A stretch of DNA of 64,000 nt from Dryococelus australis (GCA_029891345.1 CM056997.1:219666172-219730171); one strand, 5' to 3'. Shown: positions 48,670-61,060, counted from the first letter of the stretch. The notes: generated from the sequence alone by a model not told the origin. Translations and numbers: made by a program.

Positions 48670-50500
48670 ACTCCCACCCCGTCACATTTTAATATATAGA
48701 TAATCGCTAAACACACGTTAAAGGAACGAATATAGACGAAATACAACTATTTAGGAAAGAGGTTTTAACAAGGTAAAGAAATTATTAAATAAAGAATCTA
48801 AAATTGCGATATGAATAAATTGAAATATTTTAAATAATAATTATATAACTTCCATCATTTTAATAGTATTACGCCGCGATTAGTATTATTTCAAAAATCG
48901 CTATTACATAGTGTAATTGCTGGTAGTTTACGCTAAAATGATGTATAGGTCATATGAAAAATGCAATATCAATCTTAAAATTTTTATGATATATATTTAA
49001 GATTCAAATCAAGTTAAGACATACATAATTTAAAATGTATTCACCGCTAACAAATTTAAATGATATCACAAACACTGCTAACATTATCCAAAGTTTAAAT
49101 TAATAGACACCAATTCTATCAAACTGTCTATAAAGAAAATCCCATTAAGTTCTTAACACACTGAATAACAACATAATTTTATGAAAAAGCGCGACACAAA
49201 ACACTCGTGACAAAGTTATAAAAAACGTATTTTATTTAAATGTTTTATGAAAAAGTTTTTACAAATAATTTATGAACATTATTATTAATTACTTACATTA
49301 AACCTAGCGGCGATAGTATCGTTAATCCATTGCTAGTAGCTCCCGGCTGTCTTACAAAGGACCTGCCGGCAGAAGGTTCAATTAAAACTGGTGACATTAT
49401 TAGTGTGGAGTACTAAGTGAATAATGAATCCCAGAGCGGAACATGTCTATACTCCATGGCAACTGGCCGACGACTAAAGCAGAGAGGCTTGGGTGGAGCC
49501 AAAAATATCCCCCACTGCATTCCATCTCCAACCCCACTCCCCTCCCCTTAATGTGTAGGGAAATTAGTTTCAATGTCATTTGAATGAATTGTTCGCAATT
49601 AAATAACAACTCTGAAATGTATTTTTTTAACACATAAATGAAAATTTAACAAACAATATTAAAATGATTAGTTAACAAACTAATTTGTTTTCTGTTCCGA
49701 ATTAAACCGGGAGAACTGAATTCTGAATGGACAATGAATTAAAATGTGTATTTTATTACCAATCATTAATGACGAATAGGCGTAGTAAATTAAAATACAA
49801 TTTTATTTAACGATTCCATTAACTACCGTTATGGAAAATCGGTGACTGGTGATGCCAAAGGGGGTGGTTGGAATGCCAGAAGGGATGGGGGAATGTCGGA
49901 GGGATGTGGGTAATGCCGACTGAACGTCTACGAGCAGTCGACGAGAAAAAATATACTGCGGAGGGGTGGGAGGAACACTGATGGAAAAAAAAATTTTATG
50001 GTGACGATTTTTTTTATGCCGATCGCTGTTCCCTGCCCTCGGTGATAACAAAATTCAACAGAAATTGGTGCGGTTCCTCTGGGGAATGCTATACCCTCTC
50101 CTGTAGGAAGCCTACGAGCTAATTCTAGCCTCTTGCCAAGCTTCGAACACGTTTCTGAAAATAGTACTAAATTTATGGAAGACCTGGTTTCAAGTGTTGA
50201 TCGTGAGATGTGTACATTATCTATGGTTTCGTTCGCGTAGTACATATAATCCTCCATAGATGGCAGAGCAATGTAGAAAGCAAAATATTATAACACTCGT
50301 GACATTTGATGTAAACAATTATAACCCTCACAGTAAAATACATATTGTTTGGGAGTGGTTGCCCTATTACGGGTCTAGTACTTTTATTGTTTGTGCATTT
50401 TTTGTTTTGTGTTTATCTGATGACATTTGAATTTACTTTTGTCTGTAATGTTTTATTTTTAAGAAACAGTGGGAGCTGTTTGCACTCTCAATCAGGAGTG
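48670..50500. other. No recognised gene
   Basis: Very AT-rich to 49.3 kb. Near 49.85-49.92 kb, three to four units of about 20 bp (AATGCCAGAAGGGATGGGGG type) form a small minisatellite. Short minus-strand frames at 49.4-50.25 kb have no motif. Confidence 0.45.
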
Positions 50501-50777
50501 AAAGAAAATGACCGCGGCCAAACGGAGTGCTAGTAAACGTATTACACCCCCGAAGGTACCCAATATCATAACTAAAGGGACTTTCGAATAAATTTATTGG
50601 AATATTAAACTGGGACTAAGAGTCTCCCAGTAATAACTAGATATTAATAAAATTAGATTAAGTTGACCAGTAGCGATTTCTAGCGGAGATGGTCTTTCCC
50701 CACCTTGCATGACACAGTCCTATACACCGCACTGCACACACAAAAACACCAAAAAAAAAAAAAGTATTACAAACTAC

Positions 50778-53210
50778 ACTACGATAAGTGATTCCGACGA
50801 TGATGTATTCAGTAGCGATGACGTGATCCTGATTACAAAAATGATTCCGGTAACAATAGTGACACATTGGGAAAACTAATTGAGGTGAGACAACATGTAC
50901 ATTATTCCAACCACTTGTGGGATATCATTACCTATGTGCGCATACAAAACATATCGATATTTCACAACATAAATACATTACCGTAAAGGCAGATAATAGT
51001 TTGCTTACTAATAAATTGTGTACGTAAAATAATGCACTTAAAATATCGTCATTGGTCTTTAATGTTGTGAAATGTGGGATATGATTATTTTCATGAAGCT
51101 TGCTGCGTGGTTTATGTCTAATGAGGGATTTACAACAAGACGTCACACATGGCTGACGGACAGATGCGACAGGCTATTGTAAATCCGGCTTAAATGTACT
51201 GTCACTCAATGTTTCGTATGAAGCCAGTCCCATACATTAGTCCAACATGTTGGTATTATTATAAAGGTAAAAAAAACTATACTGCTATGTGAAATACTAC
51301 TAATTTGTTAAGTAACCTCCAGTATGGTTATGTTTTGCCAGTGTATGCGACTGAAAAGAGTATACAGTATAAAGTATGTAAAATACACAATGTTGTTGTT
51401 CCAGAGCCCTGAGTCTTGCATTGGTAATTCCAATACAAGTGCTGGCACAAACACTGAAGACTTTACAGATAATGCTGCAAAAAATAATCAGTTAAGAAAG
51501 GAAGGAAAAGGAAAAAGAATCACAGAGAAGGTGAAAAACAGAGTAAACGTCGAAACTGTGGAAAAGAATACGTTACGTATAGAGGGAAAGGAGGCAAGGT
51601 ACAAGGGTCCCAAACTGTCAAAAACTGTCAGTATCCTAGAAAGTCCTTTGAGAAAGTTGATAACAATACGAAGAATTATGTGTTCAAGTCTTTCTGGGAA
51701 CTAAGTGGATTTAATGCACACAATAGTTACTTAAATGGTGTGATTAAAATTGTATATGTGACAGTCGCCGTTCTTGTTCAGTTATCCACCATATCAGGAT
51801 AGACGGCAATTTTGTCATTGTTTGCAAAAAAGGCATTTGCTAGTTTGCACGGCCTGCAGAATCATGTTGGCCGTATCAACAACATAGTGAAACGTCATCA
51901 GTGCCACCAACAGAAAAACGAGGTTATCACAACTCGCACCCTCGTAAATACACACAGGACACAATAGATCATGTACATAAGCACATAAATCAGTTCCGAT
52001 AATATGAAATGTACATGTCTATGGAATATTCCATCGGAGCATTATATGAATGCTATAAAATGCACTATTGCAAAGAAAACAATCTTGAACCCATTAGTGA
52101 AGACAAGTATATAAGGATATTTAATGAAGATTTCAATATCAGTTTCAAAACACCTAAATCTGACACCTGCCCTATGTGTGATGAACTTAACATAAAGGTT
52201 ATAACTAGTGATGGACCTGCACCGCTGTCAATACGAGCATGAGTTACAGTTACATCAATGTCGTGAAGAAGCCGGACAAACCAACATTCTGCATCAGACT
52301 ACACGTGTGGAGAGTGATCCAAATTATCATGTGATAACTTTTGATTTGCAACAGGCCCTGCCAACGCCTAGATTATCAAGTGGCCCAGTGTTCTATAAAC
52401 GTAAAATTAGGACTTATAACATTAGTGTACATAACTGTGGAACTGGTGTAGGCCACTTCTTTGTTTGGGATGAAACTAAAGCAAAACGAGGACTGGATGA
52501 GATTGTGAGCTGCCTAAAGAAATACCTTGAAGTTAATAATATTCGTGGGGAAACTTTAATTGCAATATCAGACAACTGTTGTAGACAGAATAAGAACTGG
52601 AATGTTATTGGGTTTTGGTTGTGGCTAGTTTCAACAGGGCGATTTAAATGTGTAGAACATCCCTTTCATTTGCCAGGACATTCTATGCTGCCTAGTGATA
52701 GGGATTTTTCAGTTGTAGAAAAATATGTACGACGTCTTGTTCAGTTTACATACACTCCAGATGACTGGGTTCGCATTCTAGAAAAATGTTGTAAATCAAA
52801 ACCATTTAAACTTGTACATATGCAACGGCATCATTTTGTGAGCACTTCCAATCTTACTGCGAGCGTTCAGAAAAAAAGGTAAAACTGATGACAATGCACC
52901 ACTTGCCTTCCCTAGTTGTGCGTCTATTAAAGTTGATGCTTCACAACCTTTCACAGTTATGCTAAATTATTCTTACAGTAACGTACATGTTTATAGAACT
53001 GTTAATATTCGCAAGCATGGTAGAGGAGAATTTAATCTCAGCCAGTTACCTTTCCGGTTAAATATAGAACCTCTACCCATAACAGCACCCAAATATAAAG
53101 ATGTTATGTGATGTCTGTCTTGGATACCACCAGCATATAGGCCATTCTATGATACACTGAAATGTGATAGTAGAGCTGACAACAGGTCAATTGACCATTA
53201 TTACAAATAA
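50778..53210 (+). pseudogene. DUF7869-like dispersed gene (probable transposase-related), spliced and broken
   Basis: Exon 1 (to 50884) is acidic (SDSDDDVFSSDD, then DPDYKNDSGNNSD after a one-base shift) and ends GAG|GTGAGA. Exon 2 starts at 51405 after TTGTTGTTCCAG, giving a 520-bp intron. Then follow, across frameshifts and stops: CGKEYVTYRG and NCQYPRKSFEKV; FKSFWELSGFNAHNSYLNG; KKAFASLHGLQNHVGRINN; KRGYHNSHPRKYT; CPMCDEL; ITFDLQQALPTPRLSSGPVF; FFVWDETKAKRGLDEIVSCL; SDNCCRQNKNWNV; PGHSMLPSDRDFSVVEK; and a C-terminal IPPAYRPFYDTLK. This is a large dispersed family in invertebrate genomes. The Asp-rich blocks suggest an RNase H-like fold, so a transposase origin is likely but inferred. Confidence 0.75.
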
Positions 53211-54245
53211 GTCAGATCCAGATACACGAACTTCTAGGTACTCACTTTTTATTACTTAGATAGTGATCACTCAGACTTCGGTCAGAGAGGGAGTATATAC
53301 TATGTGCGAAAATAACTAAAGTCCCTGTGTATTACTTAGATATTGATCTTTCAGTCTTCAGTCAACAAGGGAATAATATATGCAAATTACTTCAGTAAAT
53401 TATTTTCTGTGTCTCGAGATATAGTGTTTACTTCGTATACGATTTGATGTAAATATTAATAACCCTCATGTTAAGAGCATACCTGACATGGGGAAAAAAC
53501 ATCTACCTGTCGTGCAATAACATTTTTGAAGCTTTCTATTTTCTGAAGTTAAGTTTAGGGTATAAGTGCACTTTGAAAAATACAAAGAACGCTTCATAAA
53601 TAATTTGTTTTCACTGATTTCCTAAACATTAACTTCTTCATTGCCAACATTCACAAGAATGTTGGTTATCACTATTTACAGCCGAGTTCTTCGTTCTGTT
53701 CGTACGATATATTAAATATAACATATATAGGGAGGTTGATTCAGTGTTGCGAAAAAACATACATACAATTCATAATACTGGTTTTTCTGTATGCAAACAC
53801 ATGTTTCAAACATTTGAAATTATCTACGTGATGCTATATTGTGATGTCGCAATACTTAATATAGCATTAAATTGGTAATATTTAATGTCGTTTAAGATTG
53901 ACGTATATTAAAGTTAACTTATAACACTGCACTACTTTACACATAAATAATATAAATTTATATTTCTCTTAACGTAATGTTGATGATTCGTTAAAATAAT
54001 TGCGTATCATGTACTGAATAAACCCTTCACACACATAAGAAGTATGACATAGTAAAAGATGGCAAATCTGTTTTTGCTGTATAGTGAAGACAGCTAACCT
54101 ATTTGAAAAACATGGACAATATGTGTTAAATCAACATTCAGTAGCATCGTTTAACGTGAAAACTTCTGTATTTAAACTGTTGGTTAGGCGAGATGATGTG
54201 CTTCTGTACAGTCATAGTCTGAGATAGTTACATTCACTTCGTCGT
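53211..54245. other. No recognised gene
   Basis: AT-rich. A GTATTACTTAGATA...GATC.TTCAGTCTTC block near 53.26 kb recurs near 53.33 kb, with the word TCAGTCTTCAGTCA. No coding support. Confidence 0.45.
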
Positions 54246-54247
54246 TA

Positions 54248-54400
54248 AAAAATTAAGGGGCTAAGTGGTTAGACTGCTAGATTCCCATTCTGTGTTCGAT
54301 CACTGTTGGAATCGCCCACCGGATATTCTCAGAGATCTCCCGTTTTCCCCGTATTTTCATTCCGGTGCTTCTCCATACTCATCTCACTTGGTAATTATCC
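54248..54400 (+). mobile_element. tRNA-derived SINE, same family as the 17.9-kb element
   Basis: A box A-like GGGGCTAAGTGGTTAGA (54257-54273) is followed by a box B-like GTGTTCGATCAC (54292-54303). The 3' body has GGATATTCTCAGAGATCTCC (54321-54340), related to the GGATTTTCTCGGTAATTTCC motif of the minus-strand copy near 17.85 kb. The Pol III signals and shared body support one family. Confidence 0.6.
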
Positions 54401-54404
54401 TTTA

Positions 54405-55220
54405 CATCGTTATTTAATACTATTAAGTTCATATTGCCTCATTTACATTCTATTAACCTCTCATGAGATGTTCCAAGCATTTTCCTAATACTGAAACAAT
54501 ATTGGATAGAAACTGTCGTAGTTTGTTTGCAACAGGTTTGCTATGAGTGAAAATAGTTGTATAGTTCTTCTGAATTGTATTATTATCGTGTACATAATTC
54601 CATCAAACTGGGCACTATTGTTGTTATAAATGCCACTTCTTTTAATCTAATGAATGCACACTTGTTTAAATGAAATCTGAAATTGATAGAAACCATACAT
54701 TTCAGAATTTATAGTTATATACAAATATTACTTAGTTCATATTTTGTGTTGCATGTATATTAATTAAACCATTTTATTCGTCGCACCACTAGTGGCTTTC
54801 GGTTTCTATCAAAATTGTAAGAATTGTGTATCCTCTTTTATTTTCAATATGTTTCTCACTGTGATATATTACTTTTCTAAAGGTTGTGGTAAAAACAAGA
54901 CTTCACAATTACAAAATACAGTACACTTGACAAAGTATAGGGTGAATCACTCATTCAGAGAAAAATATCTGCACTGGCATAATACTTTAGCATTTGCATG
55001 ATAAAATATACAGGGTAGAGAACAAAATATATACAGATTGTTTCTAAAAGTACATAACACACTAACAGATATTTTATCGAAATATAGGATGTAACACAAA
55101 GTACACTTGAACAAACATATATACATTATTGAGAGCACAAGCTGCATTATATGTCAATTATATATTACATTCTGTTGGCCAAGTCGCTAAACACAGATCT
55201 CATACATTTTCTTAGCATTG
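54405..55220. other. No recognised gene
   Basis: AT-rich with two overlapping short frames on opposite strands (54792-55001 and 54947-55147). Neither has a motif. Confidence 0.45.
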
Positions 55221-55224
55221 GATC

Positions 55225-56450
55225 TTAATCCTGTCCTTGAATAGTAGTTTCAAGGAAGGAATGTTTTTTATGTCCTGGCATATTTCGCTCAGGATCAATT
55301 TGAATACAAACATCTTTACATTCGGGTGACTGTAGTACGACACTTTCAGCAAGGTCTTGGTATGTCTCTACATAGTGCGAGTGAATGGCTTCCATGCTTA
55401 CAGGCAGAGGGGTGGTTGCTATCATATAGAATACAAGACACTTTGTCATGTCGACACATTGAATAAGCTCATCGCTTTTTTTTCCCCAAAGGAATATATA
55501 TCACCCGAAAATGAAACACACCTTCACACCTCTTGGTATACTCTATCAAATGACTGTTAGACCAAAATAATTAGGATACATCAGACCTCCCTGCCTTGAT
55601 GCTAACATGATGATTTCCAGGGTGGAAAAATTACATATTTATAGTATGCAATCTACTACCCGACTAAGAGCATTCCCTGAGCAACAACGTATAATGTTGA
55701 TTTACATTCAGAAACCCTCTGTATCATTTTAGGTTAAACAATGACTGCGGGTTAAAATTCAATTTACCTTATTTCACGGATCGATGTACATAACATTTTC
55801 ACGAGATACAACCAGTAACTAATAAGTAAACAAATACACATTATTATCATATACAAGCATACTTTTATTACAGTCTTCGAAATACTGAAATGGCATAGTA
55901 TGATTTACAATGTAAATAAAGTGTTTCAAACTCTCGTTTTCACTACAATAGGTTAAAACAATATATACACCCTCAGATTTAAATTTGCGATTTTTCTCTG
56001 ATATGTATGGTCTACATTTATTTATAGGACACTTGAACTGTTACATTCAAATATACATGTTTTATTATGTTTTAGCATATACCCAAGCAAATATGACCAT
56101 TTAAAATGAACATCAGAATCACACATTTCTTTATACATGAGATGTGAATATGGTACTTCATACCTTACAGAAAACAAACCATATTCAATATACGAGTATT
56201 TGGCATTCGGCTAGAATGTCATTCTGAATTAGCCACTTCACACACATAGATGGAAATGCTAAACTCCCATGTTCGAAAATAAAGTTACGGATGTCCCCAC
56301 AGCAGGTTTCCTTTCAATGGATGGTGGTGCCACGGTGAAGTCTGGTGAGTTGATAGGCAACTGCTCCAAATCCCCGTTCTTCTTCTATCTCTTCGCTAAG
56401 GCTAGATATCATCAGGTCTTCTAGTGTATGTAGTAATGCACTGTCGGACA
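55225..56450 (-). pseudogene. Unidentified decayed gene
   Basis: The minus strand opens with an ATG near 56450 and runs 45 codons (MSDSALLHTLEDLMISSLSE...), then continues with frame changes and stops through segments such as KCPINKCRPYISEKN and SENESLKHFIYIVNHTMPF. It ends in a 74-codon frame (55225-55449) containing CVDMTKCLVFYMIATTPLPV and CIQIDPERNMPG. Long open stretches with few stops suggest one former gene of about 350-400 codons. I do not recognise the family. It lies upstream of the Bro-like pair in map order, on the same strand. Confidence 0.35.
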
Positions 56451-56496
56451 TAGATACCTCCCAGCACATTCATTGCATGCTAGTCTTCACCGAATC

Positions 56497-56546
56497 TGAT
56501 ACTATTCGTGCTATATCGAAGATATAGCACGAATTTTCAATATCAG
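56497..56546. repeat. Perfect 14-bp hairpin with outer 6-bp arms
   Basis: ATTCGTGCTATATC (56504-56517), a GAA loop and GATATAGCACGAAT (56521-56534) form a perfect inverted repeat. CTGATA and TATCAG (ending 56546) extend it across a short mismatch. It lies between the unidentified gene and the distal Bro-like remnant. It could be a recent palindromic duplication, a small MITE relic or a transcript hairpin. Confidence 0.85.
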
Positions 56547-56682
56547 TGCATACTTGAACTTGTAAAACCCTTTGAATGGTTTAGGTTTAACTCATTCTAA
56601 TCCTACTTGCAGAATCTTTTAAGCATCCGTGGGGTTGAGCACACTTGCCATGACTGACAGTTTGCTTATCTTATACCTTCCT

Positions 56683-56960
56683 TTATATAGGCTGAACTTG
56701 TAAACTCTTGCTTTGAAAAACTTTGCATTCCAACATACCACAGGGAGACACTAAATGCTGGTTGTCGATGTGAGTAATGTGTTTCTCGTTGTCGCATTTT
56801 TCACTCCAAACTATAGGAATAGAGCAATAGTCCTTTTGCATTATGTATTTAATTTGCTTATATGAAATATGTTTCGTGATGTGTTTAGCTTGTGCTTCAC
56901 ATGATAGTTCATTTACACTGCAGGGCTACTCACTGTCAGGACAAGGATTATGAAAACTAC
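56683..56960 (-). pseudogene. Bro-N-like remnant, distal paralogue
   Basis: A frame running to a TAA at 56683 reads CSVNEL...ISYKQIKYIMQKDYCSI, then VWSEKCDNEKHITHIDNQHL. It aligns residue by residue with the proximal frame at 57501-57899, including NEL, YKQIK, W.E.C.N..HIT and the following HLV. A stop replaces one residue just before CSVNEL. It is clearly a paralogue, so the pair arose by tandem duplication. The Bro-N label comes from the better copy and is tentative. Confidence 0.55.
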
Positions 56961-57368
56961 AATGGTGACCATAAAAAAGTCCAATACTTTGAACGTATAT
57001 ATCGGACGAATTAAGGATAAACGCCAATGTTCTTCCCTGTTACACATTTGGATCTGAAATTGAGTATTGGCCTCTTCTCGAAACCCTACTCACTTGTATC
57101 CTGGAGTATAATTTGCATACTTGACTGACGAATCGAATGTCTCCATTGTAACAGTCATTCCAAATTCCTTCCTTTATATAGTGAATATTTACTTTGGTTC
57201 CATCTATTAGTCGAGTGCAGTCCACAGTTTAGTCTCATGGGCTCCACCAATTAGTTACATGCCTTTCACCACTATACTGAATTACTAATTCCTCACTGAC
57301 ATCTTGGATAAGTCGCATTTGCCTACACAGGTGTTGCTTAGCCATACTTAGCACCTCCACATTCCACA

Positions 57369-57616
57369 GGGAGACACTAGGTGTCGGTTATTCCCTTGGA
57401 TTTGAGTGATGTGTTCCTTGTTATTGCACCGGGAAACACTAGGTGTCGGTTATTCCCTTGGATTTGAGTAATGTGTTCCTTGTTATTGCACCGGGAAACA
57501 CTAGGTGTCGGTTATTCCCTTGGATTTGAGTGATGTGTTCCTTGTTATTGCACCGGGAAACACTAGGTGTCGGTTATTCCCTTGGATTTGAGTGATGTGT
57601 TCCTTGTTATTGCAGG
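57369..57616. repeat. 62-bp tandem array, four copies
   Basis: Units beginning GGGAAACACTAGGTGTCGGT start at 57369, 57431, 57493 and 57555 and are nearly identical. The single diverged equivalent lies in the distal paralogue near 56753, so the array grew from part of the gene itself. The period is not divisible by three, so each added copy changes frame. Confidence 0.95.
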
Positions 57617-57899
57617 TTTCAGCCCAAATTGAAGGACTGTTGAAAAATTCCCTTCTTAATTTTTGCTTTATTTGTTTATATCCTAGATAGATCGTTATTT
57701 CTTCACCTCGAACCCAAAACCTTAATTCGTTTGGAGAACATGGCATCTCACTATCAGTCGTCTTCATCGCACAAGTCCTGCTTTTCATAAGTACATTCTG
57801 CACTAGTTTGTGAGAAATGACAGTGTTCGTCACAATTGCAGAGCTGGATTTGCTATGGTCTATAGATATTGGACTGGAACCACACTTTCTAGTATCCAC
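57501..57899 (-). pseudogene. Bro-N-like gene remnant, proximal paralogue
   Basis: A 132-codon frame. Residues about 50-75 read CSPNELRFWVRGEEITIYLG followed by YKQIKQKLRREF, which resembles the opening of the Bro-N domain (xFWFxGxEIAxxLGYxxxxxALRxxV), a DNA-binding module of insect large DNA viruses, phages and some transposons. A W.ETCNN.EHI block follows, and then the frame runs into the 62-bp array, so its C-terminus is repeat-derived. No second Bro domain is visible. It could also be another host or viral family; similarity is limited to about 40 residues. Confidence 0.4.
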
Positions 57900-58259
57900 A
57901 TATTATGCTTTTGTATGCCCCTGCTGGATTCAACCTCTCCACTTCAATGGCTTAAGTAAACTGATATATACGCTCAAAGTGTTCCTATATTTATAGCTCT
58001 GATTCCCTCACACTAATTGTTGTATTACACACCATTCTTTAGTCTTAAAAATTTTAATACAGTCAAAAGTACCATGAGTGTTGGTACACATACTCTCTTA
58101 ACGTTTTACTTTTACACTGTGAGCAAAGCATTTGATTAAAACATTTATTAATATTATATCGCTTTACTAGTGAATTAATATTTGGACATTAATAGTAGCT
58201 TCTAATGTTTGCAACCTCTGCACTAGTTTTTCCTTCTTTATTTTTATTTTTATTGTTTA

Positions 58260-58830
58260 TTTATTTGTTGCAATTTCCCACGAACAACCCTATTCATAAA
58301 GGGGAAATGGTACACAAAAAAACATCATGGCAGTTTGTAAATGCATATAGAGTCACATACAATACATACACAAATAACACACAGTATTAAACACGATAAA
58401 AGGAGTTAAAGTGGGCATTTCAGAAATACAGTACAATGTCATTTTCTTCAGTAGAAAGAGAAAGATTGATAACAATTTCAAATAAAACAAAATTCTTTGA
58501 TAATAGGGGAGTAATTATTCAAAAACCTTTTTTTTTTAATGGTGCTCTTACTAATTACAATAAGAAAAATAGCATGTGAGATGGTATACCAAAAAAAAAT
58601 TTGGCAGTTTGATATGCATAAGTACTTAAGTAACATACAATAACATACACTATGAAAGAGATTATAATAGGCCTTTCAAAACATACAATGCAAATACATT
58701 TAACATAACAGAAATGAAAAGATTGATTACAGTTGCAAAGAAAAATTATTTGATATCAGGAGAGAAATAATTAAAAAAAAAAAACGTTTTAAGTCATTGT
58801 GCTGCTATAAATTGCAATAAGAACAATTAT
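58260..58830 (-). repeat. LINE 3' region: about 2.5 diverged tandem copies of a ~270-bp unit
   Basis: The words TGGTAYACMAAAAAA, GGCAGTTTG..AATGCATA, ACATACAATAC, AAAGATTGAT.ACA.TT.CAAA and CTAATTACAATAAGAA recur in order near 58.30-58.53 kb, 58.55-58.79 kb and partly 58.80-58.84 kb, with A-rich boundaries. They lie directly after the ORF2 stop, so they are the 3' UTR of the minus-strand LINE or stacked 5'-truncated copies of its tail. Confidence 0.65.
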
Positions 58831-58876
58831 AATACAGATACAGCAGGGAAAAATTAAATTTACATAAATATTCACT

Positions 58877-60938
58877 CATCACTTTTGTACCCATCCCATA
58901 ATATTTCTTTTAATTTTGTTTTGAATTTTAATTGTCTGGTACAAGACGTTACAGTTTTTGGCAGGTTGTTAAATTTTTGGAGGGTCAGGAAACTAAAATT
59001 TTGTATCCATATTTAACAGATGATATACGTGGTAATTCCAGATTCTTTTGCATGTCTGGTGTAGTGCTGGTGGATTCTCTCTCTTGATGTGAATTTTTGA
59101 TTGCTCAAAGTGAGGTTATTTTAATTTTTGTTAATAATATGAGGGAGTTCATATCTGAGCATAATTTTATGGGCATAATGCTTGTTTCTATGTATAACAT
59201 CTTTGTATTGGTACTAGGAGGAAATTTGAAAACATTTCTTATTGCTCTCTTTTGTAATTATTCTAATTCATGCAGTTGGGTTTTAATATAGTTTATCAAT
59301 ACTATATTAAGGTAACTTAAATGGGAATGTATTAGACTGTAAGAAAGATGTTGTCTACATGTATGTGGCACAAAATTTCTTAATCTATAGAGTGCTCCTC
59401 TGGCTGGGGTTATTTTCTTTGCAATATGCTTCGTATGATCCTGCCATTGTAATGTTTCACTTATGGTGAGACCTAAATACTTAACTTTGGAGACTCTTTC
59501 AATATTTTTATTATTAACTGACAATATATACTCTGAGGTTATCTTTTTGTTAGGTTTATTAACTATCATATAATTTGTTTCATTCTCATTACGTGACATT
59601 TTATTTTTTTGCAGCCAATTAGTTATGGTATTTATATCCACTTGCATATCCTCCATTATTTTTCCAATATCTGTTCATTCATATAGTATTGCTGTACCAT
59701 CCGCTTATAAGTTAAGGCACCCTTTGAGATTGATTGTTGCCAAGTCATTTATATACACCAAGATGAGGTATTTCCTAGGTTTAGTGCAAAACATTCCTTT
59801 AATTTCCTACCATATTTACATTTATAAAGCATGCTATTTATAACCTTCCAGGTTTCTATACAGCTATTCTTTGCTTTATTGAACTCATTTGTATAATATT
59901 TTGTCTCTAAGTTTATTTTAAGATACTTGACTTTGTTTCTGACCAGTTTGTATTCAATCTGAAGTAGCGTGTTTAGAGATCTTTTATTTAACTTACTATG
60001 TATGCTATTTCGTTTATTTATAAGATAAATTAATTCATCTGTCAACCAAGGGGGATTTGTTTGCTCATCAGTAGTTTGCTTCCATGTAGTATTTACTTTA
60101 TTTTGCATTGGTTTATAGCACTATTTAAAGCATTAGCAAAATTATTAGATGTAGTAGTTAAGTTCTCGTCATTAGAATCAAAATTGAAATTCATTGATAT
60201 TTCATTTAGTTTTTGATAGGTTATTTGACTTTTGCTGCTTCCATAATACTGTGCATTTTGTTTTGTTATTTTAATTTTATTTAAATTGTTGAATATGTCA
60301 CTTATTAAAATGTTATTGTCACTAATATCAGTATTTATATTTGATACATTATACTCATATTCGGCATTAGTGACTACTACATCATAAATTAAAGATGTAC
60401 TATTTTCTGTTACACATGTAGGATATAAAGTATTGCATATGACAAGACCCCATGAGCACAGTAGATTATATTAATAATCGTAAAGCTCATCTAAATTGAG
60501 TATGTCAATATTAAAATCACCAACAATAATTAAGTTTTTGCTTTTTATCTGGCACAGTTGAATGTTAAGAAAATCGAGAAATGTTTTTGCATTGGCACGT
60601 GAAGGATTATAGGCCCCCAGAAGAGTCAATTTATTAATTAAGTTATTCGTATTTGTTATATCTAGCAATAATAAGCTGTGAGTACCTTCAGATTTATTGA
60701 TGACACAAATGTCCCACGAGTCATGCACATAAGTACCAATACCCCCACCAATTTTATCATCCCTGCAGGCAAAGAAACTTTTGTAATTGTTTATGTTATA
60801 GAATTCAATTTCGTTGCTATTTACCCAGGTTTCAGCAATGACTAAAACGTCGACTACCTTGAGTGAATTTGCAAGGATTTCAATGTCATCAAATGTATTC
60901 CTAATGCTTCTAGAATTTATGTCCATTACTGTTATCAC
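58877..60938 (-). pseudogene. LINE ORF2, internally deleted (endonuclease and RT C-terminus remain)
   Basis: ORF2 of a non-LTR retrotransposon. The apurinic-type endonuclease domain is open at 60471-60938: N.RSIRN..DDIE, LVIAETW, GGGIGTYVHDSW and VGDFNIDI. The linker (59749-60108) has PWLTDELIYLINKRN and ETWKVIN. The reverse transcriptase core is missing: the frame jumps from there to YINDL near 59.74 kb, then a stop, ADGTAIL, the site of the catalytic YADD box, now destroyed. The thumb region follows (59258-59656: KVKYLGLTISETLQW, ARGALYRLRNFVP, SLIHSHLSY). The last part near 58.9 kb reads FNNLPKTVTSCTRQLKFKTK. A Jockey/CR1-type clade is likely. Confidence 0.85.
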
Positions 60939-61060
60939 CTTTTGTTTGCTAGGTGGAATAAAACTTCTTGAGTAGCAGTAATCTAGAGGACACTTAAAAA
61001 TTTATTCATTTACACTAAAAGCGTGTACCTGCATAAAATTTTCGATTAGTTCATTTTCAT

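Noticed and set aside
48519..48746. Arg-Glu repeat protein
   Set aside because: Translation of a (TC)n microsatellite.
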